Of a DNA stretch of 64,000 nucleotides, positions 10,663 through 21,238 are shown piece after piece. How positions within the stretch are numbered: position 1 is the stretch's first letter; each line of letters opens with the position of its first letter. The position numbers and the translations under genes are program-made. The notes beneath the pieces are model-generated. The model searched no databases. It had not been told where the DNA came from and saw only the letters and a program-made list of their open reading frames with translations. Origin of the DNA: Pseudoflavitalea rhizosphaerae (lineage in GTDB: Bacteria > Bacteroidota > Bacteroidia > Chitinophagales > Chitinophagaceae); contig NZ_RCSU01000001.1 of the NCBI RefSeq assembly GCF_003991355.1, positions 248,001 through 312,000 of the forward strand. Direction: 5' to 3'.

Positions 10663-10766
10663 ACGCCAGCACTGCGTTGCACGGGTAGCACTGCCCTCTC
10701 TGTCACCTGTTCATACTGAACTGTCTTATTTCCTCATTGAAAGAAAATCAAACAGGACCATTGTGA

Positions 10767-11942
<1,176 letters not shown>

Positions 11943-11980
11943 AAATACAGGAGAGTAGCTTTTCATGCACAATCTTGCGC

Positions 11981-13255
11981 TTATTCAAAAAAGGGCACAC
12001 CGGGGTGTGCATATTTTCTCAGGCCTTCCAGGTTCAGGTCAACACCAATGCCTGGCTTATCCGATATATTTAAAAATCCCTTTTCGATAAAGGGTTTGTC
12101 ATACGTCACAATCTCTTTCCATTTTTTCACTGTATCGAATTGGCTTTGCCATTCGAGGATATGGAAGTTGGGTACTGCGGCGCAAACATGAGCTGAAGCC
12201 ATAGCTGCAAGAAAGGACCCAACCATATGCGGCGAAAAAGGCACATAATAGGCATTCGCCAGGTTTGCTATGCGTTGCCCTTCTCCAAGTCCTCCGCACT
12301 TTTGAAGATCGGGCATGATTATATCTACTGCGCCTTCCGATAATAAGCGCGTGAAGCCATAGGTGAGATAAAAATTCTCGCCACCACAAATGGGTGTACT
12401 GGTTTCCTGCGTGATCGTTTTATATACATCCACATTATCTGCCGGAACAGGTTCCTCCAGCCACATCAGGTTTAATGGCTCCATTATCTTCGCCACCTTT
12501 CTTCCCGTTGGTGCATCATAGCGGCCGTGCATATCACAACAGATATCGATATGCGGGCCCACTTCCTTCCGAACAGCAGCAATTGAATTGTACATTCTTT
12601 CTACTTCAGCAAGACTTGCCGTCCAGTTCCACCGGTCATATTTGTTGGGATCGTTTGCTTCATCGAGATCAAATTTTATGGCGGTATAACCTTTATCAAC
12701 CGCAGCCCGCGCCACTTTAGCAAACTCCTCCGGTTTGGGATTCCGAACGGAGTACAACTGGGTATCGCAGTAAACTCTTATCCTATCACGGAATTTACCA
12801 CCCAGCAATTGATAAACGGGCAGACCTAATGCCTTGCCGCATAAATCCCAGAGGGCAGCATCGAATGCACTCAATACAGCCACGTACATTCCTGACTGTC
12901 CACCTCCAAAAAAAGCGCCTTTGCGGAATTGTTCAAAGATCAGGTTAGGGTTCAATGGGCTCCTTCCGTTCAACAGCCTTCCGAGACGTTGCACCAAATG
13001 ATAAGTTCCACCAACGGCATCTACCGCTTCGCCATATCCCACAATATCCTGGTTGGTGGAAATTTTGATGAACAGTCCACCACCAGCGTAACCACATTTC
13101 ACATCTGTGATCTTCAGATCAGACGGAGCCGATGATTTGGGCGTTTTATCTATTGCTGCTGTAAGGCCGTTACCGAAAGAGGACAATGCTGCAAGAGGCG
13201 TCATGGCCGCTGTTACAGCTGCTGTTGCTATGAATGATCTTCTTGACTTCGACAT
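11981..13255 (-). CDS. Enolase-superfamily (mandelate racemase/muconate lactonizing) sugar-acid dehydratase, Tat-exported
   Basis: 424 residues. The N-terminus carries a twin-arginine signal (SRRSFIA followed by an Ala-rich hydrophobic stretch), predicting export folded to the periplasm. The capping domain and barrel match acid-sugar dehydratases of the galactonate-dehydratase type. Metal ligands appear in CCDMHGRYD, WLEEPVP and CGGENF, and a catalytic His in SPHMVGS. Such enzymes dehydrate aldonic acids to 2-keto-3-deoxy acids using Mg2+. The substrate is not fixed by sequence. It is the last gene of a minus-strand operon behind an exported RraA-like protein and a BASS transporter. Export is unusual because characterised acid-sugar dehydratases are cytoplasmic. 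Confidence 0.88.
   Translation of the reverse strand: MSKSRRSFIATAAVTAAMTPLAALSSFGNGLTAAIDKTPKSSAPSDLKITDVKCGYAGGGLFIKISTNQDIVGYGEAVDAVGGTYHLVQRLGRLLNGRSPLNPNLIFEQFRKGAFFGGGQSGMYVAVLSAFDAALWDLCGKALGLPVYQLLGGKFRDRIRVYCDTQLYSVRNPKPEEFAKVARAAVDKGYTAIKFDLDEANDPNKYDRWNWTASLAEVERMYNSIAAVRKEVGPHIDICCDMHGRYDAPTGRKVAKIMEPLNLMWLEEPVPADNVDVYKTITQETSTPICGGENFYLTYGFTRLLSEGAVDIIMPDLQKCGGLGEGQRIANLANAYYVPFSPHMVGSFLAAMASAHVCAAVPNFHILEWQSQFDTVKKWKEIVTYDKPFIEKGFLNISDKPGIGVDLNLEGLRKYAHPGVPFFE
11987..12010 (-). terminator. Intrinsic terminator embedded in the end of the dehydratase gene
   Basis: Read on the minus strand, a 7-base perfect stem (GCACACC/GGTGTGC with a two-base loop, 11995-12010) is followed by CCTTTTTTG. 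The T run forms the last Phe codons of the enolase-superfamily gene, so the terminator overlaps its coding end. Confidence 0.55.
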
Positions 13256-13300
13256 TGTATTAATTTAATAGTGATAAGCGTTTAAGATTCTTACATATTC

Positions 13301-14251
13301 CTACCATGTTCTTTCCTTCAGAAATTCCTGGATCTGTTCTTTAGCTACGGGCAATTCATTGATATGATCATTGAGCCATCTGGAAAAATCCTTTTCAATT
13401 TCATCCGACCAGCGGGTATCAATCTGCCCGGCAGTGTACTTTCCTTCTTTCAATCGCTGATGACCAAACAGGTCTCTCAACCGGACGATTTCAGAAGTTG
13501 TTACTACACGTTCCGCCAATTGCGGCGGAATAAATACCACTACCCCCATTTTCCCCAACACCACATCACCGGGCATTACAGTTACAGTACGGATGCGCGT
13601 AGGTCTGTTGATCCCTGTAATCATGGTGGTCAGGTCCCTGTTTGGTCCTGTTCCCGGGTTATGATAGGAAGGATCGTAGCTTGTATAGAATGAGGTGAAG
13701 CCGCCGATTTCATTTAATCCTTCCACATCCCTCAATGCGCCGTCGTATACAATTCCATTTCCTGTTTTTGCATAAATAGCATTCCCTACATTATCACCGA
13801 TGGTAGGTCCGTTTCTCTTTGCGCCAAATTGATCAGCAACATACACATCACCTTTCTGCAGTATTTCCACGGCCCAAACATTTTGCGCTCTTCTGCCTTC
13901 TTTTTTGCCCAATGAATCAATTACTTTCCATACATCGGGTCGTCCGGGCATGAATGTTACAGTTACTGCCCGCCCTACAAGTACACTATCAGGATTGATG
14001 AGTTCCCATCCTTCTGCAATCTGATACCTGTAACCTGCATTACTGAGCGTAGCCCAGGCCTCTTCCACACTGACTGATCTCATTCTACGAATGATATCTT
14101 CCGGAACCTTTGGCCTTCCATCGGGAAACCTTTCACCATTCCATTCAGGAGTAAGCGCAATCAATTCATCTTTGCTTATCTGGACCTGCTGACTGTAAAT
14201 TGGCAGGCCGGTGCAGACAGCTATCAAAAAAAACAATAAGTATCTGATCAT
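13301..14251 (-). CDS. RraA-like/HMG-aldolase-family protein with signal peptide
   Basis: 316 residues. Residues 1-20 form a Sec signal peptide ending in IYSQ. The body is an RraA-like domain with the conserved glycine-rich segment GPTIGDNVGNAIYAKTG and the DGALRD motif that in class II pyruvate aldolases positions the keto-acid substrate and divalent metal. Relatives are 4-hydroxy-4-methyl-2-oxoglutarate aldolases, oxaloacetate decarboxylases and the RNase E inhibitor RraA. In a Bacteroidota periplasm the aldolase/decarboxylase role is the plausible one. It sits 45 bases before the Tat-exported dehydratase, whose 2-keto-3-deoxy acid product would be a suitable aldolase substrate. C-terminal extension of about 60 residues beyond the usual fold. 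Confidence 0.83.
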   Translation of the reverse strand: MIRYLLFFLIAVCTGLPIYSQQVQISKDELIALTPEWNGERFPDGRPKVPEDIIRRMRSVSVEEAWATLSNAGYRYQIAEGWELINPDSVLVGRAVTVTFMPGRPDVWKVIDSLGKKEGRRAQNVWAVEILQKGDVYVADQFGAKRNGPTIGDNVGNAIYAKTGNGIVYDGALRDVEGLNEIGGFTSFYTSYDPSYHNPGTGPNRDLTTMITGINRPTRIRTVTVMPGDVVLGKMGVVVFIPPQLAERVVTTSEIVRLRDLFGHQRLKEGKYTAGQIDTRWSDEIEKDFSRWLNDHINELPVAKEQIQEFLKERTW

Positions 14252-14265
14252 GGTTTTTATTTTAG

Positions 14266-15378
14266 TTAGGATAATTCCTTTGCCGTTGGTTCATCGCGGG
14301 GTGGACGATTGTGCCACCAGCTTGCGAGGGAAGAACCGGTTACATTCATCATGGTGCCAAAGATCACTGAGGCCAGTCCCACAGTAGCTATTTTACCCAT
14401 ACCCCTTGCAAGTGCAGAAGCAAGTCCGGCATTTTGCATACCTACTTCCAGTGCAATGGTGCGGCAATCCCTTTCGGGAAATCTGAACAAACGGGCAGAC
14501 CAGTAACCTAAAAAATATCCGGAGATATTGTGAATGAATGTGGCAATGATCAGCAGCCCACCGATCTTCAATAAATTATCCCGCCCGGCAGCGGTAATAA
14601 CAAGCAGCACCAGGGCTATCCCTACCATGGAGATGACCGGCATAATCTTATCGATCCATTTCACTTTTCCACGGACCAAATAATGGAAAGCAAGACCTGC
14701 CGCAATAGGAATGATCACGATGATGGTGATATCCCATACCATTGCCCATAAATCGATCTCAACATATCTGCCACCGAGCCATTTCATCAGAAGCGGGGTC
14801 AAAAACGGCGCCAGCAAGGTTGAGATAGTAGTAACAGAAACCGACAGTGCAAGATTTGCTTTTGCCAGATAGCACATTACGTTGGATGCAAGTCCGCTGG
14901 GGCAACATCCTATCAGAATGATTCCGGCAGCTATCTCGTTCGGGAAATTAAAAAGATGCGCAAGTGTATACCCTACCAAAGGCATGATGATATAGTGGCA
15001 TACTGTGCCAATGAATACGCCCCTGGGCATGCGCATGACCTGTGCAAAATCTTTAAGGCTTAGTTCAGTTCCCATTCCAAACATGATCACCTGTAAGAGG
15101 ATGGGAATGAAGAAAGAAGCATTTCTTCCTCCCACAGTTATGAAATGCTGTGGATAATACATGGCAATAGCAGCCACGGCCAGAATGATAACGCTGTACC
15201 AATAACCTTTAAACAGCCGGCTTCCGCGGAATGCAAGTGCGATACTTACAAAAAACAAAGCCAGCAAAATCCCCGCCCAACTATGGAAATGCTGAAACGT
15301 GGCGAACATAAAGGCCAGCAGGAAAAATAAAGCCGCGATATAACAATAATGATAAACCGATCTATTTAAGACTGCCAT
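14266..15378 (-). CDS. Bile acid:sodium symporter (BASS) family transporter
   Basis: 370-residue polytopic inner-membrane protein. The conserved BASS segment GCCPSGLASNVMCYLAKAN followed by LSVSVTTISTLLAPFLTP is present, with roughly ten transmembrane helices and two extra N-terminal hydrophobic segments (about 12-30 and 32-50). BASS members take up organic anions with Na+, including bile acids, pyruvate (plant BASS2) and ketopantoate (PanS). In this operon, 14 bases upstream of the exported RraA-like gene, import of a 2-keto acid or aldonic acid is the most likely job; that assignment is inference. Confidence 0.88.
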   Translation of the reverse strand: MAVLNRSVYHYCYIAALFFLLAFMFATFQHFHSWAGILLALFFVSIALAFRGSRLFKGYWYSVIILAVAAIAMYYPQHFITVGGRNASFFIPILLQVIMFGMGTELSLKDFAQVMRMPRGVFIGTVCHYIIMPLVGYTLAHLFNFPNEIAAGIILIGCCPSGLASNVMCYLAKANLALSVSVTTISTLLAPFLTPLLMKWLGGRYVEIDLWAMVWDITIIVIIPIAAGLAFHYLVRGKVKWIDKIMPVISMVGIALVLLVITAAGRDNLLKIGGLLIIATFIHNISGYFLGYWSARLFRFPERDCRTIALEVGMQNAGLASALARGMGKIATVGLASVIFGTMMNVTGSSLASWWHNRPPRDEPTAKELS

Positions 15379-15396
15379 ACATAGGTGGTTTGAGGT

Positions 15397-16920
15397 TTAT
15401 TGAAGGCTGGCTACATTTTCAAAATCAGGCTTCAACCTGCTGCTCAGGGTTTCAAAAATTTCAAAATGCTTCATGTAAATGCCATGATTATTTTTCCCCG
15501 GAACATACTGTTCATCCAGCGTTATGCTTCTCGCGGCTTCATCCAGACTTTTGAAAATGCCCATCTCTGTAGCGCTTAACAGGTAAGCACCTGCTCCCAC
15601 ACTGTAATTATGCTGGCTGATACTAACGGGTTTATTGAAAATATCAGCAATGATCTGTGCACACAGGGGAATGGAGGCGAAGCTTCCGTTAATGGATAAG
15701 CTATTGATTGTACTATGTTCTTCCAGGATTTTACCGATGCTGTATATTTCGAATAAAATCCCTTCAATAACAGCCCTGACAAAATGATTTCGTTCATGTT
15801 TGATATTGATTCCAAAGAAAACGCCTCTGGCATTGGCATCCCAGATAGGCGCCCGTTCTCCAAGCAGATAAGGGAGGAAAAGCAATCCGTCAGATCCGGC
15901 TTCCACCTTTGCCGCAACAGCTATGAGATCTTTCATGGTATGTTCCAGGTCAAATGGATTTTTAAAGTCGCCGAATTGTTTGGCGAACCATTCGAAAATG
16001 ACTCCGCCACTGTTGGTAGGTCCACCAGACACATAACAATTCTCAGTAAGCAGGTAATTGAAGAACCGCTGTTGTTTATCGTTCAATACCTTTTCCCCCA
16101 CCACTCTCACTGCACCACTGTCTTCAATGGTAATAGTGGCCTTGCTTCCATCCCAAACACCAGCTCCCAGTGTGGCCAGGCAGCCATCACTGGAGCCAAC
16201 AATCAGTTGTGTATCAGCCGTGAGTCCAAGGGAATTCTGGTAAGCTTTCTTCAACTTTCCGCAGGAAGTAAAAATGGGCACCGGCTCAGCAAGCATATCC
16301 TTACTGATTCCCGCAAAGGCCAAAGCTTCTTCTTCCCATTTGATAGTGTGAATATTCAATAATCCTGTTGCTGATGCAAGGCTGTAATCGATCAGGTATC
16401 CGCCCGTCAATTGCTGGATCACATAAGTTTTCAACTGGATGAACTTACTGGTATTATTGAACCTTTCTTTATCATTATTCTTGATCCAGGCTATCTTGAA
16501 CAAGGGAGACATAGGATGCATAGGCGTTCCCGTGGCTGTGTAGATACTGTTGCAGGCCGGAGAATTTTTCAATTGCTGCACTTCTTTTTTGGCCCGGTTA
16601 TCTGCCCATGTGATTGCATTGCCCAGGGGAACGCCGCTTTTGTCGATTGCCAGCACACTATGCATAGACGCACTGAAACAAATGCTGAGCACCTGTATTT
16701 TAGACGGATGAATATGCTCATTCAGGAGGTTCTTCAAAACATACAGCAGCGTGATGAAAATTTGCTCAGGGTCCTGCTCGCTGAAATCAGGTTGAGAATG
16801 AAAAGTTGGGTATGATCCTTTCATGGAAGCAATAGTCTTCCCTGAAAGATCAAACGCAACAACCCTTACGGCATTTGTTCCGATCTCGATGGTGATGATG
16901 CATTTTTTGACGGATGACAT
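15397..16920 (-). CDS. FGGY-family carbohydrate kinase (gluconokinase-like)
   Basis: 507-residue two-domain ASKHA kinase. The N-terminal domain starts with IEIGTNAVRVVAFD, the phosphate-binding motif in variant form (DIGT is usual), and the C-terminal FGGY domain contains LPYLLGERAPIWDANARG and the glycine-rich FVRAVIEGILFE segment. Closest recognisable group is gluconokinase/xylulokinase. It is the second gene of the minus-strand operon, 10 bases after the AraC regulator. A kinase for an aldonic acid such as gluconate would feed the pentose phosphate pathway, alongside the non-phosphorylative enzymes on the opposite strand. Confidence 0.88.
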   Translation of the reverse strand: MSSVKKCIITIEIGTNAVRVVAFDLSGKTIASMKGSYPTFHSQPDFSEQDPEQIFITLLYVLKNLLNEHIHPSKIQVLSICFSASMHSVLAIDKSGVPLGNAITWADNRAKKEVQQLKNSPACNSIYTATGTPMHPMSPLFKIAWIKNNDKERFNNTSKFIQLKTYVIQQLTGGYLIDYSLASATGLLNIHTIKWEEEALAFAGISKDMLAEPVPIFTSCGKLKKAYQNSLGLTADTQLIVGSSDGCLATLGAGVWDGSKATITIEDSGAVRVVGEKVLNDKQQRFFNYLLTENCYVSGGPTNSGGVIFEWFAKQFGDFKNPFDLEHTMKDLIAVAAKVEAGSDGLLFLPYLLGERAPIWDANARGVFFGINIKHERNHFVRAVIEGILFEIYSIGKILEEHSTINSLSINGSFASIPLCAQIIADIFNKPVSISQHNYSVGAGAYLLSATEMGIFKSLDEAARSITLDEQYVPGKNNHGIYMKHFEIFETLSSRLKPDFENVASLQ

Positions 16921-16930
16921 GGCAATGAGT

Positions 16931-17812
16931 TTAAATATTGTTTTTCCGGAATTGACTGGGTGTATGTCCGGTTAGCTTTTTAAAAGTTGTTGCAAAATGC
17001 TGCGACGAATAGAATCCCGTATCAAGGGCGATATCTGTAACCTGCACATCTGGTTTCTTCAATAAGCGGATAGCCTCAGAGATCCTGATATTGATCAGGT
17101 AGTTCATGGGGGAAAAGCCCGTGAATTTTTTCACTTTGTCGCTGAAGGCTGTTGTGCCCAAACCTACAAGGGCAGCCATTTCTTCTACTGTCCAGTGATG
17201 GGATAGATCCCTTCTCAGTGTTTCTTCCAGTTTTAGAAAAGTCTGAGGGAAGTCGCGCTGTGGATTTTCCTGCTGGGTGAATTTCCTCGTAAGCAGGATC
17301 AATAGCTCGTCCAGCAGTTGATTGACCCTGGTAATGTACCCGATTTCCTGGTTGAATAATTCATTTCTCAGACAGGTAAAAATGGGACCAGCTTCCGGCA
17401 CCCTGGAAAGCACTGGGGTAGGACCCATGAATAACATCTGCCTGACGGAGATCAGTTCCTGGGGAGAAATGTGGCTCCATCCGCCAGGTGAGCGCCTGTT
17501 GTTTTTTTCCGGCAAAGGAAATTGCAGATGTAACCAATAAAGCGAACCTATATCAAGATATCCTTTTTCTGCGCACAGGCGATGGCCTGGAAGTATGACA
17601 CCAAGATCATGAGGATAAAGCGTATACAGTTTCTCGTTGATAACCCAATCAAATTTTCCTTCGAGTATAAAATAGATGCGGAGATGGTTTGAGCAGACAT
17701 CGGTAAAAGCACTCAGATTGATTGAATTATTTTTCTTTTGCGCAAATTCATGAATATGCGCAAAATGTTCCAGTTCAGGGGAATGATCATTTCGTAATAG
17801 AAATTGACTCAT
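16931..17812 (-). CDS. AraC-family transcriptional regulator
   Basis: 293 residues from the ATG at 17812. An earlier in-frame ATG at 17887 would add 25 hydrophobic, poorly conserved residues and sits inside a palindrome, so the later start is preferred. The N-terminal half is a cupin-type sensing domain (LYPHDLGVILPGHRL); the C-terminal half has two helix-turn-helix motifs ending in TGFYSSQHFATTFKKLTGHTPSQFR. It is first in the operon with the FGGY kinase, BASS transporter, RraA-like protein and dehydratase, and faces the SusC operon across about 180 bases. It is the probable local regulator of both operons, responding to the sugar acid. Confidence 0.9.
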   Translation of the reverse strand: MSQFLLRNDHSPELEHFAHIHEFAQKKNNSINLSAFTDVCSNHLRIYFILEGKFDWVINEKLYTLYPHDLGVILPGHRLCAEKGYLDIGSLYWLHLQFPLPEKNNRRSPGGWSHISPQELISVRQMLFMGPTPVLSRVPEAGPIFTCLRNELFNQEIGYITRVNQLLDELLILLTRKFTQQENPQRDFPQTFLKLEETLRRDLSHHWTVEEMAALVGLGTTAFSDKVKKFTGFSPMNYLINIRISEAIRLLKKPDVQVTDIALDTGFYSSQHFATTFKKLTGHTPSQFRKNNI

Positions 17813-17844
17813 CAGCAATCGTTGGCAATTAAATATACATCCGA

Positions 17845-17865
17845 TGACAGAATAAATATCTGTCA
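17845..17865. promoter_or_regulatory. Inverted repeat in the AraC/SusC divergent promoter region
   Basis: TGACAGA at 17845-17851 and TCTGTCA at 17859-17865, a perfect 7-base inverted repeat with a 7-base AT-only spacer. It lies about 33 bases upstream of the AraC start at 17812 and 130 bases from the SusC start. Candidate operator for the divergent operons. Confidence 0.5.
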
Positions 17866-17876
17866 ATTCCACCAGC

Positions 17877-17890
17877 ATTTTGTACAAAAT
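17877..17890. promoter_or_regulatory. Perfect 14-base palindrome in the AraC/SusC promoter region
   Basis: ATTTTGTACAAAAT is its own reverse complement. It sits 12 bases from the inverted repeat at 17845-17865 and overlaps the upstream alternative ATG of the AraC gene, which argues that this part is regulatory DNA and not coding. Confidence 0.5.
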
Positions 17891-17994
17891 CCAACAACGA
17901 AGAATTTTGGAAGTTTTTATGCTGCTTATGTAACAATATTGTAATGCAAAAAGCCTGGCTTTGGGCTACTTTAATTACGAAACAACTTGCTGTT

Positions 17995-20900
17995 ATGAAG
18001 AAAAAAACCTTACTGGCATTCCCGCCAGGTAACCCCTATTCTTTTTTTCTTTTTTTATTCCTGCTCCTGATCACTGCAGCGGCCAATGCCCAGACAGTAA
18101 CAGGGAAAGTGTTGGATAATGAAAAGAAACCTGTTGATGGAGCAACCATTGCTGTAAAGGGCACATCAAAAGCCACGTCAACAAATGCATCCGGAAACTT
18201 TACCATCAATGCGCGCCCTACTGATATCCTGGTTGTAAGCTATATTGGTTTTGCCACACTGGAAGTGCCTGTTAATGGCAGAAATGAAATTGAAGTGAGC
18301 CTGTTCAGAGGCGATGGGACCGATTATAGTGAAGTGATCGTAACGGCCCTGGGTGTAAGAAAAGCATCCAAAAAATTGGGGTATGCCACAACCAGTGTGA
18401 GCCCTGATGAACTGGTCAGGAACCGGACTGCCAACCTGGGCGAATCACTTGAAGGAAGAGTGGCCGGTCTCAATATTACTCCACCGGCAGCTGGCGCCGG
18501 AGCCAGTAACCAAATTCGCATAAGGGGCCAGGTTGGTTTTTCCGGGGCCGACAATTCACCTCTCCTGGTGATTAACGGACTTCCAATAGATCAGGGAGCC
18601 AGATTTGCAGAAGGCCGTGATCAGCAGCGTGACCGCGGAGATAACCTTGCCAATATTAATCCCGATGATATCGAAAGCATGACTGTATTGAAAGGCGCTG
18701 CTGCGGCTGCGTTATATGGTTCAAGAGCAGCCCGCGGAGCAATCATTATCACTACCAAGTCCGGTCAGAAAAACCAGGGCATCGGAGTTGATTTCACTTC
18801 CAGCTATACCAATTCGCAGGCATTGAATTTCATGGACGAAATTGTTCAGACTGAATACGGTCAGGGACAGGGAGGGAACAAGTTCACTACAGCTGAACAG
18901 ATCCAGGGCAATGGCCAATTCGGATGGGGAGCTAAACTGGATGGCGTACCTACCATCAATTATGATGGAGTGATGCGCCCCTACGCTGCGCATCCCCACC
19001 AGCTTTTCGATTTCCTGCAAACAGGGACCAATCTAACCAATACGCTCGCATTATCTGGAGGAGGGGCCAATGGAAGTTTCAGGGCATCCATATCAACCAC
19101 CAATTCCAAAGGCATTGTACCATCCAATGAATACAAGAGAAGGATCTTCAACATCGGTATCAATCAAACGCTGGTAGATAAAATCAAGCTGTTGCTCAAC
19201 GTCAACTACGCAGATGAAGATTATATAAACCCTCCGCAAATTGGTACGCAGGGAGACGGCGCTGTGAATTTCTTTACCAGGATGCCTATCTCCACTCCCA
19301 TTGAAGCGTACAGAGAGCATGCCACGGATCCGGCTACAGGTGCAGAATGGAAAACCAACGGCTTCCAGGGGACCGTCAACAACCCCTACTTTGCCCTTCA
19401 GAACGGGCAGAAATACCAGGAAGACAGGAATCGTCTGCTTGGAACGGCTACACTACGCTATGATGTTACCAGCTGGCTCTATGCACAGGGAAGGTTCAAT
19501 TATGACCGTGGCGATAATTACGCCGAATGGAATACACTCAACGGAACCGGCGCCAATACCGTGATAGCCACTACCACACCCACCATCACATACAGGGGCA
19601 GTTACAACCTGAACCATACTACTACCACAGACATCAATGCCGACTTCCTGGTAGGCACCAGTAACCAGTTTGGGAATTTCTCTGTTGACGCCAGTTTTGG
19701 TGGCAATACCCTGAGATCAGAATGGAAGAATATTGTGCAAACCACCACCAACTTTACCGTTCCCAATCTATATTCTTACCGGAACGGAACAGTAAAGGGA
19801 ACGAACGACGGATTCAATTACAGCCAGCAACGCGTTAACTCACTGTACGGCACAGCCGAATTAGGTTTCAAAAACTTCTTATACATCAATGCAACCGGAA
19901 GAAACGATTGGTTTTCAATTTTACACCCTGACAATAACAGCAAATTCTATTCTTCCGTTTCAGGTAGCTTTATTTTCTCGGAACTTCTGAAGGACCAGGT
20001 TTGGCTTTCCTATGCAAAACTCAGGGCTTCCTGGGCACAGGTAGGAAGTGTTGCTTTGGTGAACCCTTATGACGGTCAGCTGATCTATGGTCTTGGCGCC
20101 AACCTGTTCAATGGCCAAACCCTCGCCAGCATTAACGGTACTGCTGCTCCCAATCCATTTTTACAACCTTTTACCGTAACGGAAAAAGAAATAGGACTCG
20201 AAACCAGGTTGTTCAATAACAAGTTATTGGTAGACATCGCCGTATTTGATAAAGTAACCACCGATCAAATCATCGATGTCAATCTTTCAACAGCATCGGG
20301 CTATGCCACTTCAAAACAAAATGCAGCATCATTGAAGAATAGCGGCCTGGAAACCCTGATCGAATTCAAAGCTGTACAGAATAAAGATTTCAGCTGGACA
20401 AGCTCCTGGAACAATGCCTATCTGAAAACAAAGGTCCTGGATGTCGGGAACCCCAGTGGTTCAATCCTTCTGCTCTATTTCAATGGTACAGGTAATGAGT
20501 TCCTGGGTGAAATCAGGTATACGGAAGGGTTAGCCATGAACCAGCTGTATACAAGGACCTACAAACGGAACGACAAAGGTGAGATCCTCGTGAGTGGCGC
20601 CGGCGCCAACATTGGCCGTCCATTGGCATCCACTACAAATCCTCCGGGTGTTACCGCAGGTTTTCAACCGTTGGGAAGCTCCATTCCAAAGTTCACAGGA
20701 GGATGGAACAACAATTTCACCTATAAAAACCTGAGCCTGGGTATACATATCGACTATAAATTCGGAGGCACCGTATTGTCTTCTACCCTGCTGAACATGA
20801 CAAGACAGGGACATAGTAAACTGTCTCTCCAGGGCCGTGAAAATGGTTATGTTTTCCCCGGCATTGATGAAGTCACCGGCACTGCCAATACTAATGTGAT

Positions 20901-21234
20901 CACTGTTGCCAATAATGGTTTACAGAATTTCTGGACAGACTACAGGAATAACCAGATCGGTGATCCTTTTACGTTCAAGTCTGATTTCGTGAAACTCAGG
21001 AATATTTCCCTGGCCTATAATTTCTCCAGCCTCATCAAAAAAGTGGACCTGCTGAAATTCATCAAAGGCCTGTCATTGTCTGCCTCCTGCCGCAATGTGG
21101 CAATTCTATACAAAGACCTGCCTGGGCTTGATCCTGAAGCCATCCAGTCATCCGGGGATATCAGGGCCGGATATGAGAATTCAGCCTTGCCTACCACACG
21201 TAATTACAACCTAACCTTAAATGTCAAATTCTAA
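17995..21234 (+). CDS. SusC/RagA-family TonB-dependent outer-membrane transporter
   Basis: 1079 residues from the ATG at 17995, chosen because it begins a basic signal peptide ending in ANAQ; an upstream ATG at 17944 would add 17 residues. A carboxypeptidase-regulatory-like domain (about 35-115) precedes the TonB plug (about 125-240, with QIRIRGQVGFSG and VLKGAAAAALYGSRAARG, typical of the SusC family) and a 22-strand barrel ending in an aromatic C-terminal strand (LNVKF). It imports oligosaccharides or similar ligands across the outer membrane using TonB energy, with the SusD lipoprotein encoded immediately downstream as lid. First gene of the operon that also encodes the aldonate pathway. 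Confidence 0.96.
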   Translation: MKKKTLLAFPPGNPYSFFLFLFLLLITAAANAQTVTGKVLDNEKKPVDGATIAVKGTSKATSTNASGNFTINARPTDILVVSYIGFATLEVPVNGRNEIEVSLFRGDGTDYSEVIVTALGVRKASKKLGYATTSVSPDELVRNRTANLGESLEGRVAGLNITPPAAGAGASNQIRIRGQVGFSGADNSPLLVINGLPIDQGARFAEGRDQQRDRGDNLANINPDDIESMTVLKGAAAAALYGSRAARGAIIITTKSGQKNQGIGVDFTSSYTNSQALNFMDEIVQTEYGQGQGGNKFTTAEQIQGNGQFGWGAKLDGVPTINYDGVMRPYAAHPHQLFDFLQTGTNLTNTLALSGGGANGSFRASISTTNSKGIVPSNEYKRRIFNIGINQTLVDKIKLLLNVNYADEDYINPPQIGTQGDGAVNFFTRMPISTPIEAYREHATDPATGAEWKTNGFQGTVNNPYFALQNGQKYQEDRNRLLGTATLRYDVTSWLYAQGRFNYDRGDNYAEWNTLNGTGANTVIATTTPTITYRGSYNLNHTTTTDINADFLVGTSNQFGNFSVDASFGGNTLRSEWKNIVQTTTNFTVPNLYSYRNGTVKGTNDGFNYSQQRVNSLYGTAELGFKNFLYINATGRNDWFSILHPDNNSKFYSSVSGSFIFSELLKDQVWLSYAKLRASWAQVGSVALVNPYDGQLIYGLGANLFNGQTLASINGTAAPNPFLQPFTVTEKEIGLETRLFNNKLLVDIAVFDKVTTDQIIDVNLSTASGYATSKQNAASLKNSGLETLIEFKAVQNKDFSWTSSWNNAYLKTKVLDVGNPSGSILLLYFNGTGNEFLGEIRYTEGLAMNQLYTRTYKRNDKGEILVSGAGANIGRPLASTTNPPGVTAGFQPLGSSIPKFTGGWNNNFTYKNLSLGIHIDYKFGGTVLSSTLLNMTRQGHSKLSLQGRENGYVFPGIDEVTGTANTNVITVANNGLQNFWTDYRNNQIGDPFTFKSDFVKLRNISLAYNFSSLIKKVDLLKFIKGLSLSASCRNVAILYKDLPGLDPEAIQSSGDIRAGYENSALPTTRNYNLTLNVKF

Positions 21235-21238
21235 CGAT

